From assembly GCA_023251435.1 (NCBI GenBank), contig JAHEYU010000036.1, positions 1-55,674 on the forward strand: a stretch of DNA of 55,674 nt, written 5' to 3'. Below are positions 25,984 to 34,373 of this stretch, piece by piece. The DNA comes from Bacteroidota bacterium (GTDB lineage Bacteria; Bacteroidota; Bacteroidia; Bacteroidales; Prolixibacteraceae). The stretch's first letter is position 1; each line of letters starts with the position of its first letter. Below the pieces are notes generated by a model. The model was not told where the DNA came from. It worked only from the letters and a program-made list of their open reading frames with translations, and ran no database searches. The position numbers and the translations under genes are program-made.

Positions 25984-27048
25984 TCAATTGAATAGTTTTG
26001 AATGTTTCCTCCACCCTTCCGCCATCCTTTTTAGTAACGATTCCCAACCGGGGACACCACTTAAAGAATCAACTGCTTCAACATTGCAGGCACCGGTGGC
26101 CACAGCCACTGAAAGCGCTTCTTCGGCTGACATTCCTTTTAAACGTGCGGCTAAAAATCCGGCAATGGTGCAATCGCCTGAACCAATCGCTCCTTTCAGC
26201 TCGACCTGAAAACAAGGTGTATAATACGATTCTGTTTCAGACCTGTAATATGCGCCAAACTCGCCAAGTTTTATCAGAACTTCATGGGTACCCATCGCAA
26301 TTAATTTTTTCCCAAGCGATTCCAAATCATTCAAGGTAAGACCTCCCAAAGGTTTATCTGAAGTAATAAATTGTTCAAAGAGCGGGCGGTTGAGCATATA
26401 CAAAAGCTCATCAATGCTTGGGGTGAAAATATCCACAAAAGGCAGAACCTGACATATCAGTCCTTCCCAATCTGCTTTACCTGCTTCAGTCTGGGGATCA
26501 GGCCGGGCCATGTCGAGAGAAGTAGTAACACCCAAATTTTTAACAGATTTGAAAATCTTCAAAAGTTCGTCTCCTCCATCCGAAAACAGTGAGTACATCA
26601 GTGGAGGATACCCCAGGTGAAAATGCCTGGAATTTTTTATCAGTTCGTAATTGAGATCGTCAAAACAAAATGTATCATTAACACCCGGATAATGAAGCGG
26701 AATACGATCAATACCAGGAATATTCAGAACCACCGTATAGGAAGTACCGCAGTTTTCATCGGTTATCATGCCATTTATTGGCAATCCATCGGCAACCATT
26801 TTTGCCAATATACTTTGTCCAAGTATATCGTCACCAATTTTCCCCATAGGGCAAACAGTTAATCCTAACCGGTTTAAAGCACCGGCAGTATTAGGTACAG
26901 TGCCTCCCATTGCCTGTACCATTGGTCCAACCTGAACCAATTTCCCGGGCTGAATGATTTTATCAATCGAATTTCCTCCTTCAAGAAATGTTGGAAGTAA
27001 ATCCATGCAGGTGTGTCCTGCAACAATACAATCTATTTTGCTACTCAT
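25984..27048 (-). CDS. PfkB-family sugar kinase
   Basis: This 354-residue cytoplasmic protein has no signal peptide. The N-terminal PfkB signature region reads GGTVPNTAGALNRLG and the C-terminal signature contains KGAIGSGDCTIAGF; the catalytic aspartate lies in GSGD (the usual motif is GAGD). The family phosphorylates free sugars such as ribose, fructose and related ketoses. Its start codon overlaps the stop of the isomerase gene by 4 nt, so the pair probably works in sequence: isomerization of an imported aldose, then phosphorylation of the ketose. The sugar is not predictable by eye; the PUL context favours a pentose or a 6-deoxyhexose. Confidence 0.88.
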   Translation of the reverse strand: MSSKIDCIVAGHTCMDLLPTFLEGGNSIDKIIQPGKLVQVGPMVQAMGGTVPNTAGALNRLGLTVCPMGKIGDDILGQSILAKMVADGLPINGMITDENCGTSYTVVLNIPGIDRIPLHYPGVNDTFCFDDLNYELIKNSRHFHLGYPPLMYSLFSDGGDELLKIFKSVKNLGVTTSLDMARPDPQTEAGKADWEGLICQVLPFVDIFTPSIDELLYMLNRPLFEQFITSDKPLGGLTLNDLESLGKKLIAMGTHEVLIKLGEFGAYYRSETESYYTPCFQVELKGAIGSGDCTIAGFLAARLKGMSAEEALSVAVATGACNVEAVDSLSGVPGWESLLKRMAEGWRKHSKLFN

Positions 27049-28451
27049 AATCGAACGACTTCTGCTCCAATGTATTTTTCCAATGCTTCATGGACCGCAT
27101 TTGCAACATGACCTTCAACAATTACCGTATGATGGCGATGCCCTGCCGTACCAATGGTTTGCAAAACCTGCTGAAGATTTTCGATTTGGGCAACCCCTGC
27201 GCACCCAAAGAAATTACCTGAAATCTCATCATCGGTAATCCTGCCTTCACCAATGTAGAACTGAAGTTTGCCATTCATCGTTTTCATGCCACAGTAGGTC
27301 ATATCCATTGCTTTGATGCGGCCCACATTACAGCCCCATGAGCAACCTTTTCCAAGTGCAGGAACCAGCAATTCATGATCAACAACCAGCCCTTTTTCCT
27401 TCATCAAACTTTGAGGTACCGGCCCGCAATGGAATAGGATACATTTATCCTTTTCGTTCCCATAATTGTTGTTCCAGTCAAGATTTGTGACTGCATGACC
27501 GGTTGCTGCATGAAGTGCCGCCATTGCAACTGCACTGCACACATCTACTTCGCAAGCTGCCAACATGTCGTTATCGTTCATCACACCCATCAATACGCAG
27601 GGCGAAATATGCAGTTTTTGCTGCAGTTCTGTCCAGCAACGCAGCGCCATCCCATCGAGGCCGTACTCAACTGCAATCTGATCGAATGCCACTCCAAGCC
27701 GTGCAATATCTGTCATAGCTTTCTTTGGAACGCCGTCCCAGCGGGTATAATTCTTTAGATAATCCACTTTTTTCAAGAACTCTTCAGAATTTATATCCAC
27801 CTTGTCAAACTGCATGAAAACGTTGACCAGATCCATCGTCTCAACTGTTATACCATGTTGTTGCAAAGCAATTTCATCGTAGCGAACGGCTTTAAATGGA
27901 GTAGTCCGGGCGCCAATGGCTCCTATCGTCAAGTTCTTGAGTTTATTTACAACCCGGCAAACCCTATCGAAATGAATGATATTTTCTTTGAAAACCGGGT
28001 CGTTTGGATGTACCACATGTGGCTGAAGGTTGGTAAACTTCAAACCATACTGAACCAGAATATTCAGTACGGCAAATTTACCGCAGAATGCATCGCGACG
28101 GGTTGCTGTGGCCATTTTATCCAGTTCATCAGGATAGCCATGAACCAAAACAGGTACCTGCACGTTTTTCATGGCTTCAATCACTCCACCTTCGCTGCCA
28201 AAGTTAGGCAAACAAAGAATAACACCCTGGTATTTGCCACGATTCGCATCTAAAAATTCGGCAAACAACTTCCCTTCTATCGGAGTTTCAAATGCGCCTG
28301 ACTGGGTTGTATCCGACGGCGGCACAAGCACTTGATAGCCCATAGCCGTTAAGGAGCTACTCATTTCTTCCCGCGCTTGCTGTATGAGTGATGCAGGAAA
28401 TGTTCCCCGGTTTCCCAGAAACAGGACGAATGTTGTTTTATTTTTTTTCAT
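27045..28451 (-). CDS. L-fucose/L-arabinose isomerase-family protein
   Basis: This 468-residue cytoplasmic protein has no signal peptide. The fold pattern is that of the fucose isomerase superfamily: an N-terminal Rossmann-like part (FVLFLGNRGTFP, GVILCLPNFGSEGG, VPVLVHGYPDE), a middle domain (LTIGAIGARTTPF) and a C-terminal domain with an FHCGPVP motif resembling the FHC segment of these isomerases. Members interconvert aldose and ketose sugars with a divalent metal. It lies 18 nt after the MFS porter gene and overlaps the kinase gene by 4 nt. This makes a compact transport-isomerase-kinase cassette inside the sulfatase operon. L-arabinose, D-xylose or L-fucose are candidate substrates; some family members have no demonstrated isomerase activity. 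Confidence 0.8.
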   Translation of the reverse strand: MKKNKTTFVLFLGNRGTFPASLIQQAREEMSSSLTAMGYQVLVPPSDTTQSGAFETPIEGKLFAEFLDANRGKYQGVILCLPNFGSEGGVIEAMKNVQVPVLVHGYPDELDKMATATRRDAFCGKFAVLNILVQYGLKFTNLQPHVVHPNDPVFKENIIHFDRVCRVVNKLKNLTIGAIGARTTPFKAVRYDEIALQQHGITVETMDLVNVFMQFDKVDINSEEFLKKVDYLKNYTRWDGVPKKAMTDIARLGVAFDQIAVEYGLDGMALRCWTELQQKLHISPCVLMGVMNDNDMLAACEVDVCSAVAMAALHAATGHAVTNLDWNNNYGNEKDKCILFHCGPVPQSLMKEKGLVVDHELLVPALGKGCSWGCNVGRIKAMDMTYCGMKTMNGKLQFYIGEGRITDDEISGNFFGCAGVAQIENLQQVLQTIGTAGHRHHTVIVEGHVANAVHEALEKYIGAEVVRL

Positions 28452-28469
28452 ATAATTATTTTTTTTTAA

Positions 28470-29864
28470 TTATCCTGGCATATCTTCCAATTCAATCCCT
28501 TTGGTTTCGTGTACCCACATTTTCACGTAGAAGAACGAGACGATTGCAAAGCCTGCATATATTCCACAAGTTACACCTAAACCAATACCTGCAAGCATTA
28601 ATGGGACGGTCATCGTTACCCCAAAATTTGAAACCCATTGTGCAAAACCACTGACCGCTAGTCCTGAACCACGAACCTGATTCGGAAACATTTCTCCCAG
28701 CATGACCCACATGACAGGGCCCCACGAAAAATTAAAAAAGAACAGGAACAGATTATTTCCTATCAAGGCAATTGGAGCCCCCATTCCGGTTAAAATAAGC
28801 TTACCGTTTGCATCCTGACCACTAAAGCCAAAAATCAAGGCCATTGTGCCCATTGCCAGGAACATCCCAATGGAACCAATCAACAATATTTTCTTTCGGC
28901 CGATGCGCTCAATGGTCAACATTGTAACGACACATCCGGCAATGCTCACAACCGCTCCAAGTACGTTGGTAATCAGCGATTGATCTTCCGTAAATCCGGC
29001 AGCTTGCCACAGCACTGCCCCATAATAGAAAACCATATTTATACCCACTGCTTGTTGGAAGAAGGCCAATCCAATGGCTACCCAAACAATTGGACGAAAT
29101 CCGAAACGTCCTAAAACATCCCGAAATATGGGACGGTGATGGTCAGCCGATAAGGAAGCTGCAATTTCGTTGTATTTTGATTGCGCGTCATCTCCCATTA
29201 AACGGGTCAGTACTTTAATGGCTTTCTCTTTTTTCCCTGATGCAACTAAAAAACGAGGGCTTTCAGGAATGAAAAACAATGCAAAAAAGAAAACCAATGC
29301 GGGGGCTATCTCAACCCAAAACATCCAACGCCATGCAGCAAAATTAAATGCGAATATTTCAGTGGAACCACCCGCATGACGGGCAATTAACCAGTTAAAC
29401 AAAAATGAAAAAAAGATGCCCAGCAGAATTGAGATTTGCTGAATGGAAGAGAGCATTCCTCGATACCTGGCGGGTGCAACCTCGCTAATGTATGCAGGTG
29501 CAAGAATGGAGGAGGCTCCCACGGCCAAACCACCAATCAGTCTGTAAATAACAAACTCAGCAGAACCAGTTGCTATGCCCGATCCCCAGGCGCTTACGGT
29601 AAAGAAAACAGCGGCTATAAAAAGTACAGATCGTCTTCCAATAATGTCGGCCATTTGGCCGGCAGCAAATGCACCGACAGCGCAGCCCAGGAGCATGGAT
29701 GCAACATTAAAACCGGTCCCTACCGAATCAGAACCAAAGGCCTGCTGCAAGCCATCAATGGTTCCATTAATTACTCCTGAATCATAGCCAAACAGGAAAC
29801 CACCAATGGTTGCTACCAAAGTGATCAGGATGGTAAATCTAAAATTTGTTTTATTATCTGCCAT
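28470..29864 (-). CDS. MFS sugar porter (XylE/AraE-like)
   Basis: This is a 464-residue inner-membrane transporter with about 12 hydrophobic segments. Sugar porter signatures are present in order: GFLFGYDSGVING in helix 1, IGRRSVLF after helix 2, an RYRG/SIQQ region, PESPRFLVASGKKEKA after helix 6, ERIGRKK in the second half, and HETKGIELED at the C-terminus (the usual form is PETKG). Such proteins import pentoses or hexoses with protons. It lies 60 nt after a sulfatase and 18 nt before the isomerase gene, so it most likely brings in the free monosaccharide left after periplasmic degradation. Confidence 0.93.
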   Translation of the reverse strand: MADNKTNFRFTILITLVATIGGFLFGYDSGVINGTIDGLQQAFGSDSVGTGFNVASMLLGCAVGAFAAGQMADIIGRRSVLFIAAVFFTVSAWGSGIATGSAEFVIYRLIGGLAVGASSILAPAYISEVAPARYRGMLSSIQQISILLGIFFSFLFNWLIARHAGGSTEIFAFNFAAWRWMFWVEIAPALVFFFALFFIPESPRFLVASGKKEKAIKVLTRLMGDDAQSKYNEIAASLSADHHRPIFRDVLGRFGFRPIVWVAIGLAFFQQAVGINMVFYYGAVLWQAAGFTEDQSLITNVLGAVVSIAGCVVTMLTIERIGRKKILLIGSIGMFLAMGTMALIFGFSGQDANGKLILTGMGAPIALIGNNLFLFFFNFSWGPVMWVMLGEMFPNQVRGSGLAVSGFAQWVSNFGVTMTVPLMLAGIGLGVTCGIYAGFAIVSFFYVKMWVHETKGIELEDMPG

Positions 29865-29924
29865 TTTTTCGTTTTATTATGGATTATAGTTTAATTATTG
29901 TAGTTACTTTCAACCGGAGTTCAA

Positions 29925-31301
29925 CTATTCCTTCCTGTTTATATTCTGATGTTCAAATGCTTCCATTTCGGTTTGCTGGCCATTATCACCCTGCTGTTCC
30001 ATCCATTTCAGAAGTTTCTCTTTGAGCTCTTTTTTAATGGATGCCAATGCCGGTGAATCAGCAAGATTGTTCATCTCCAGAGGATCATTAATAACATCAT
30101 AAAGCTCTTCTGCAGGCCGGTGCTGATAGTTATAAACCAGTTTTTTTGCTGAAGGGTCATTTGCGGCTTTAGCCATCCATGATTTAAAAAGCGAACTGGT
30201 GGTCGTGCCGTTTTGAAAAGTGGCCTCTGGTGTCAGGTTCAGAATATACCGGTGAGTTTCTGACCGGACTGTCCGTATCCCATAATATTCAGAACCATCT
30301 ATAATACCACGTGTAGTTTGGATGCCATACACAAAGCTTTTGTGATCGTCTTTTTTTCCGGTTAAAACATTCAGAAAACTCCTTCCTTCAATGGTTTCAG
30401 GCACTTTTAATCCTGCCATTTCGATAAAAGTAGGAACCACATCAACATATTCGATCATGGCATCGCTGACTTTGCCCGGCTTAATTACACCTGGCCACCT
30501 GACCAAAAAGCCAGATTGTAAGCCATTGCCGTAACAGGTGAATTTTGCGAATGGAAACCCGTTGCCTTGTTCGCTGGCAAAAACCACTACCGTGTTTTCA
30601 GATAATCCGTATTTCTTCAACAGGTCTAAACATGTTGCAAATTCGTTGTCCATGTAGGTTATTTCTGCCAGGTATTTTACAAATTGATCCCTGGTTTCTT
30701 TGTTATCGACGTAATAGGGAGGCAGAACCACTTTTTCAGGATCGAACTTTGACGGGTCGCCTTTGGTAAGCGGACTATGTGGCTGATGGCTGCACACGAA
30801 AAGGCAAAATGGTTGTTTCTTTTGAGTGGTTTGGCCAAGAAACTGATCCATCCGCTGAAAATCCAGATCGTCGCCCGGATCGCCCAGGTATTCGAAAGGG
30901 AAAGCAGTCCGTGGATTGATATGGGTTTTGCCCAGTAAGGCTGTTACATAACCGGCCGGGTTCATGTGCTGAACAATACTTAAAGTCCCGTCTTTTACAA
31001 ACGTATGGTTAGGGTATGCTCCTGACTTTACGGGATATATTCCGGTAAAAAGATTTGACCGTGTTGGGGAGCACATTGGCGCAGCCTGAAAACATCTTGA
31101 AAACTGCATTCCTTCCCTGGCGAACTTGTCGATGTTGGGCGTTTGAGCATCGCGACTGCCATAACATCCGAGATCACGAAAGGTGCAATCGTCGGCCAGA
31201 AAAAGCAATATATTGGGTGGCGACGGCTGAACTTTTTTTTGGCCAAAAGCCCCCAGACAAAGGACCATAGCCCCAACTCCAAGTGTTAGTTGTTTTTTCA
31301 T
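29925..31301 (-). CDS. S1-family sulfatase with altered C-terminal metal motif
   Basis: This 458-residue exported sulfatase has a short signal peptide ending at GAFGQ. The first metal segment is FLADDCTF. C77 lies in CSPTR, followed by SNLFTGIYP. The second metal region reads FASEQGNGFPFAK where most S1 sulfatases have SDHG, so the usual Asp-His ligands are Glu-Gln. The following TCYGNGLQSGFLVRWPG is in the normal position. This may define a distinct S1 branch rather than an inactive enzyme, since the formylglycine motif is intact. It is the second gene of the sulfatase operon, 63 nt after the first. Confidence 0.9.
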   Translation of the reverse strand: MKKQLTLGVGAMVLCLGAFGQKKVQPSPPNILLFLADDCTFRDLGCYGSRDAQTPNIDKFAREGMQFSRCFQAAPMCSPTRSNLFTGIYPVKSGAYPNHTFVKDGTLSIVQHMNPAGYVTALLGKTHINPRTAFPFEYLGDPGDDLDFQRMDQFLGQTTQKKQPFCLFVCSHQPHSPLTKGDPSKFDPEKVVLPPYYVDNKETRDQFVKYLAEITYMDNEFATCLDLLKKYGLSENTVVVFASEQGNGFPFAKFTCYGNGLQSGFLVRWPGVIKPGKVSDAMIEYVDVVPTFIEMAGLKVPETIEGRSFLNVLTGKKDDHKSFVYGIQTTRGIIDGSEYYGIRTVRSETHRYILNLTPEATFQNGTTTSSLFKSWMAKAANDPSAKKLVYNYQHRPAEELYDVINDPLEMNNLADSPALASIKKELKEKLLKWMEQQGDNGQQTEMEAFEHQNINRKE

Positions 31302-31364
31302 ATTTTAAATACTCAAATTTGTGTTTCCACGAATTGAAAGGTCATTTTAATTCCTGGATTCAGT

Positions 31365-33050
31365 TTAATCGATCTTATTCTTAAATTCTCCAAAATTTCC
31401 GGGGAGATTTTTCAAATACTTTACCAGTTCGGCTTTCAATTCCTCCTGTTTTGCTGCATATTCGGGCTTGCCGTAAAGGTTGTTTTGTTCTTTCGGATCA
31501 TTTCTCAAATCATACAATTGATTGGGTTCAAAGTAATGTTTGTATCGTTTGGTCGAAAGGTACTCGGCATCGCCTCCGCCCGGAATCAGCATCACATGGG
31601 AAAAAGGCATGGTCGGATCGGTAAAATGGTAGGCCATCTTGTTGTCAATTCTGGATTTATTGTATTTTTCCAACACCTCTTTTCGTTTTTCGATGGTCCA
31701 TTTGTTGGCAAACTCCGGATATCGCAGGGCAATGTATTTCAGGCTGTCTTTTAAAACACCGCGTGAGAATCCCATTTCAAAATAAAGCGATTCATGCATT
31801 TTCCTTTTTTCGCCATTCAGGATAGGCAAAAAACTTTTCCCATCGAAGCTCTTTATTGTTTCAGGCTTTCCTCCGGCCATTTCAAATAAGGTTGGAGCAA
31901 AATCGATGTTCGATATTAAATCCGTATTTACCGCTCCGCATTTGAATCCCCCCTTTTTCCAGATGATAGAAGGACTCGAAACACCTCCTTCGTAAACCGA
32001 ACCTTTGGCCCATTGCCCGTGATCAGTAAAAAAAACAATAATTGTATTTTCGTATTTCCCGGTTTCTTTCAGTTTTTTAATTAACGCACCAACGGCATCG
32101 TCAATCCATACCGTATTGGCCTTTTCATCAGGTATCTTTCCGGGTTTGGCCAGACCGGCAGCAATTAAGCGTTTTGCAATGGTTTCTTTTGCCGGTAAAA
32201 CATTGGGAACTTTATCCAGATATCCTTCCGAAGTAATGCGGCGGTCGCCATTCCATGAATGGGCGGCATCCGAAGGACCGTGAGGAACTGTTGTTGCAAA
32301 ATATAGGAAGAAGGGCTGATCGCATTTCTGATCCATGAATTCCAATCCTTTGGCTGTAATCCAGTCGAGATTTTGTGTCCTCAATTTCTCCGGCCCCAGA
32401 TAATGCGGATTGTCCTGGTAATTGGCTCCGGCGAAATCGAATCCGGTTCGTTTGATATTTTCTTCGACGATTCGGGCATTCTTCAGTAATTCCTGTTTTA
32501 CCTTTGGATCTGCGGGGTCTGCATTTAAGGCAAGTTTCTTCCATCCCGGTGCTTCAATGGCATGATTTTTACCTACAAATCCGGTGCGATACCCCTGTTG
32601 CTGCAACAAAGCCCCGATGGTTTTTCCTCCGTTGGGGATATACGAATTCCATTGAACAACCGTGGCTCCATTCATTTTCCGGGTATCAGATACAAATTCA
32701 TCACAAGTAGATCTGCTGGCATATTGCCCGGTAAGGCACGAATAACGACTGGGGGTGCAAACCGAAGAACTCACATGCTGGCCCATTAAAACCACACCTT
32801 CTTTAACCAGCAGATCAATATTGGGTGTAAGGTTCTTCCCTTTACCTTCCGGCAAACAATTAAACATGATGCGTTCCATGTCGTCGGAAATAAAAAATAT
32901 AATATTTGGCTTCGCCGAAGGAACAAGCCCGGCTATTTTAGTTTCTTTTTTTTCGGAATGCAAGATGTTTCCGGCAGTGGTTAAACAAGGCAACAGCGCA
33001 ATCAATCCGGCCAAGTATTTTGTTTTACCGCCCAATGACAATGGTTTCAT
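31365..33050 (-). CDS. S1-family sulfatase, first gene of the sulfatase operon
   Basis: This 561-residue exported sulfatase has a long N-terminal export region (about 1-45) before KPNIIFFISDDMER, the first metal segment. C98 in CTPSR is the formylglycine site, followed by YSCLTGQYASR. The later metal segment is FFTDHGQWAKG. The C-terminal part, with LYDLRNDPKEQNNLYG, is the standard S1 ending. It starts only about 43 nt from the -7 box of promoter D, which carries the shared operator, so it is the promoter-proximal gene of a nine-gene unit running down to 19476. Confidence 0.92.
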   Translation of the reverse strand: MKPLSLGGKTKYLAGLIALLPCLTTAGNILHSEKKETKIAGLVPSAKPNIIFFISDDMERIMFNCLPEGKGKNLTPNIDLLVKEGVVLMGQHVSSSVCTPSRYSCLTGQYASRSTCDEFVSDTRKMNGATVVQWNSYIPNGGKTIGALLQQQGYRTGFVGKNHAIEAPGWKKLALNADPADPKVKQELLKNARIVEENIKRTGFDFAGANYQDNPHYLGPEKLRTQNLDWITAKGLEFMDQKCDQPFFLYFATTVPHGPSDAAHSWNGDRRITSEGYLDKVPNVLPAKETIAKRLIAAGLAKPGKIPDEKANTVWIDDAVGALIKKLKETGKYENTIIVFFTDHGQWAKGSVYEGGVSSPSIIWKKGGFKCGAVNTDLISNIDFAPTLFEMAGGKPETIKSFDGKSFLPILNGEKRKMHESLYFEMGFSRGVLKDSLKYIALRYPEFANKWTIEKRKEVLEKYNKSRIDNKMAYHFTDPTMPFSHVMLIPGGGDAEYLSTKRYKHYFEPNQLYDLRNDPKEQNNLYGKPEYAAKQEELKAELVKYLKNLPGNFGEFKNKID

Positions 33051-33092
33051 TTATTGGTTTTAAGGTTAAAGTAAAATATATAATTAACTACT

Positions 33093-33100
33093 CAAAACTA
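33093..33100 (-). promoter_or_regulatory. -7 box TAGTTTTG of sulfatase operon (promoter D)
   Basis: The minus strand reads TAGTTTTG, matching TAnnTTTG. It lies 43 nt from the sulfatase ATG, with a predicted transcription start near 33087. The box is identical to those of the GH10 and susC operons, and the distance to the shared motif is exactly 46 nt. No -33 TTTG is recognisable. Confidence 0.65.
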
Positions 33101-33138
33101 GGTGAAGAATTCGTGTTAATCCTGGTAAATAAAATCTA

Positions 33139-33157
33139 AAATCTATAAAATTCAACC
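33139..33157 (-). promoter_or_regulatory. Shared operator motif, copy D (sulfatase operon)
   Basis: The plus strand reads AAATCTATAAAATTCAACC, two mismatches from copy A. A partial extra AAATCT lies immediately beside it at 33132-33137, so the site may be double. It sits between promoter D and the terminator of the SusCD operon. Confidence 0.62.
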
Positions 33158-33180
33158 AAATTACTGATTGCAATAAACAA

Positions 33181-33252
33181 AAAACCCACGAAAGAAGAAG
33201 CCAATAAATTCAGGCTGAACCAAAATAACCGGCCCTCTAATTCGTGAGTTTT
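33181..33252 (-). terminator. Intrinsic terminator of the SusCD operon
   Basis: A 12-bp stem is formed by 33241-33252 and 33181-33192 (AAAACTCACGAA with TTCGTGGGTTTT on the minus strand, one U-G pair), with a 48-nt loop that can hold further structure. The 3' arm runs straight into a T-run (TTCGTGGGTTTTTTG). It begins 49 nt after the stop of the DUF1735 gene and separates the SusCD unit from promoter D. Confidence 0.7.
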
Positions 33253-33300
33253 CTCTTGAACCACTAACTATTTCAAATCAAACTAATTCTTGTTACGATT

Positions 33301-34329
33301 TTATTTAACCACAGGTTTAAACACTTCCAAACGAACATCACGGTCGCGGATAACCAGTGTATCGGTGGCCTGATGGGTTTCATTGTTTACAGCATCAATC
33401 ACCTGATAATTAATTACAATGGAATTGCGCTTTTTACCGCCCCATTCATCACCTTTACTTACAAACTTACCTGTTCCTGAAACGTCATAGGCCGAGGTTG
33501 CATCTTTGGTAATCACACAAGCTCCTTTATCATCAAAAGTGAGCAGCATGGTAAACGATCCCGGGCTCCCTGCTGGTCGGCGCAACTGACTTTTTAATAA
33601 AACAGTATTTCTGCCTGCAGTTTGAAGGTGCCAGATTTCATTGTCTTCGATGAATTTGGTGCGGTAGATCTGATCGGTTAAAGATCCATCAGCTTTTTTC
33701 AACACATCCTTACCGCGATGCAAATACTTACCATGAAAAGGGTTAATGTATTTAATGGCAAACAAGGTGTAGTCTTTGGGCAAAACTGACCAATCGGTGG
33801 CAATTCTGCTGTCGGCATTCACTTTGGTTGTTTTACCCTGCAACAGCGAATCTGTTTCTGTCGAAGTCAGTTTCAGCGGCAGAACATACTGCACTTTATA
33901 CGAAAGCGGATCATTCAGAAAAGCATCGGTAAGTTGAACGTCGATGTATCCCTGCATTTTACCTTTAGGAACGACTACTGTACCTTCGTTCGAAAGACTG
34001 TAATAAGCCTTTGGCAAAGCAAGTAGCTGTGTTCCCTGATCGGCAAACAGATTTTTGGCCAGTGTTTCGTCAACAACATACGTCACCTTGCGATCCTGGG
34101 TATTTTCGTACAAACCACCAATAGCGACACCAACAGAGAATTGCAGTTTGTTATCCAGTGAGGTATCGGTTAGTTCATCTTCACCCAAAACGAGTGTACG
34201 AACCGGCGATTGATAAGGAAAATAGGTGGTCGAATAGTTGTAATCGGGAAAATCCCATTCCTGATTTTTACAGGAACCCATGGCCAGAAGCAACAGCAGG
34301 GAGAATACCTTTATCATTGTATTTTTCAT
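33301..34329 (-). CDS. DUF1735/DUF4361-type surface glycan-binding lipoprotein
   Basis: This 342-residue predicted lipoprotein has the lipobox LAMGSC with the acylated cysteine at residue 20. The start may be Met1 or Met5. The N-terminal half (FPYQSPVRTLVLGEDE, NKLQFSVGVAIGGLYENT, and YYSLSNEGTVVVPKG) matches the DUF1735 pattern of Bacteroidota PUL lipoproteins. The C-terminal half resembles DUF4361. Proteins at this position, directly after susD, are usually surface glycan-binding proteins that help capture the polymer for the SusCD complex. It is the last gene of the transport operon, 44 nt after susD, followed by a terminator. Confidence 0.8.
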   Translation of the reverse strand: MKNTMIKVFSLLLLLAMGSCKNQEWDFPDYNYSTTYFPYQSPVRTLVLGEDELTDTSLDNKLQFSVGVAIGGLYENTQDRKVTYVVDETLAKNLFADQGTQLLALPKAYYSLSNEGTVVVPKGKMQGYIDVQLTDAFLNDPLSYKVQYVLPLKLTSTETDSLLQGKTTKVNADSRIATDWSVLPKDYTLFAIKYINPFHGKYLHRGKDVLKKADGSLTDQIYRTKFIEDNEIWHLQTAGRNTVLLKSQLRRPAGSPGSFTMLLTFDDKGACVITKDATSAYDVSGTGKFVSKGDEWGGKKRNSIVINYQVIDAVNNETHQATDTLVIRDRDVRLEVFKPVVK

Positions 34330-34373
34330 ATTTTAAACTTTTAACTTTAAACATTAAACTATAAACATTCACC

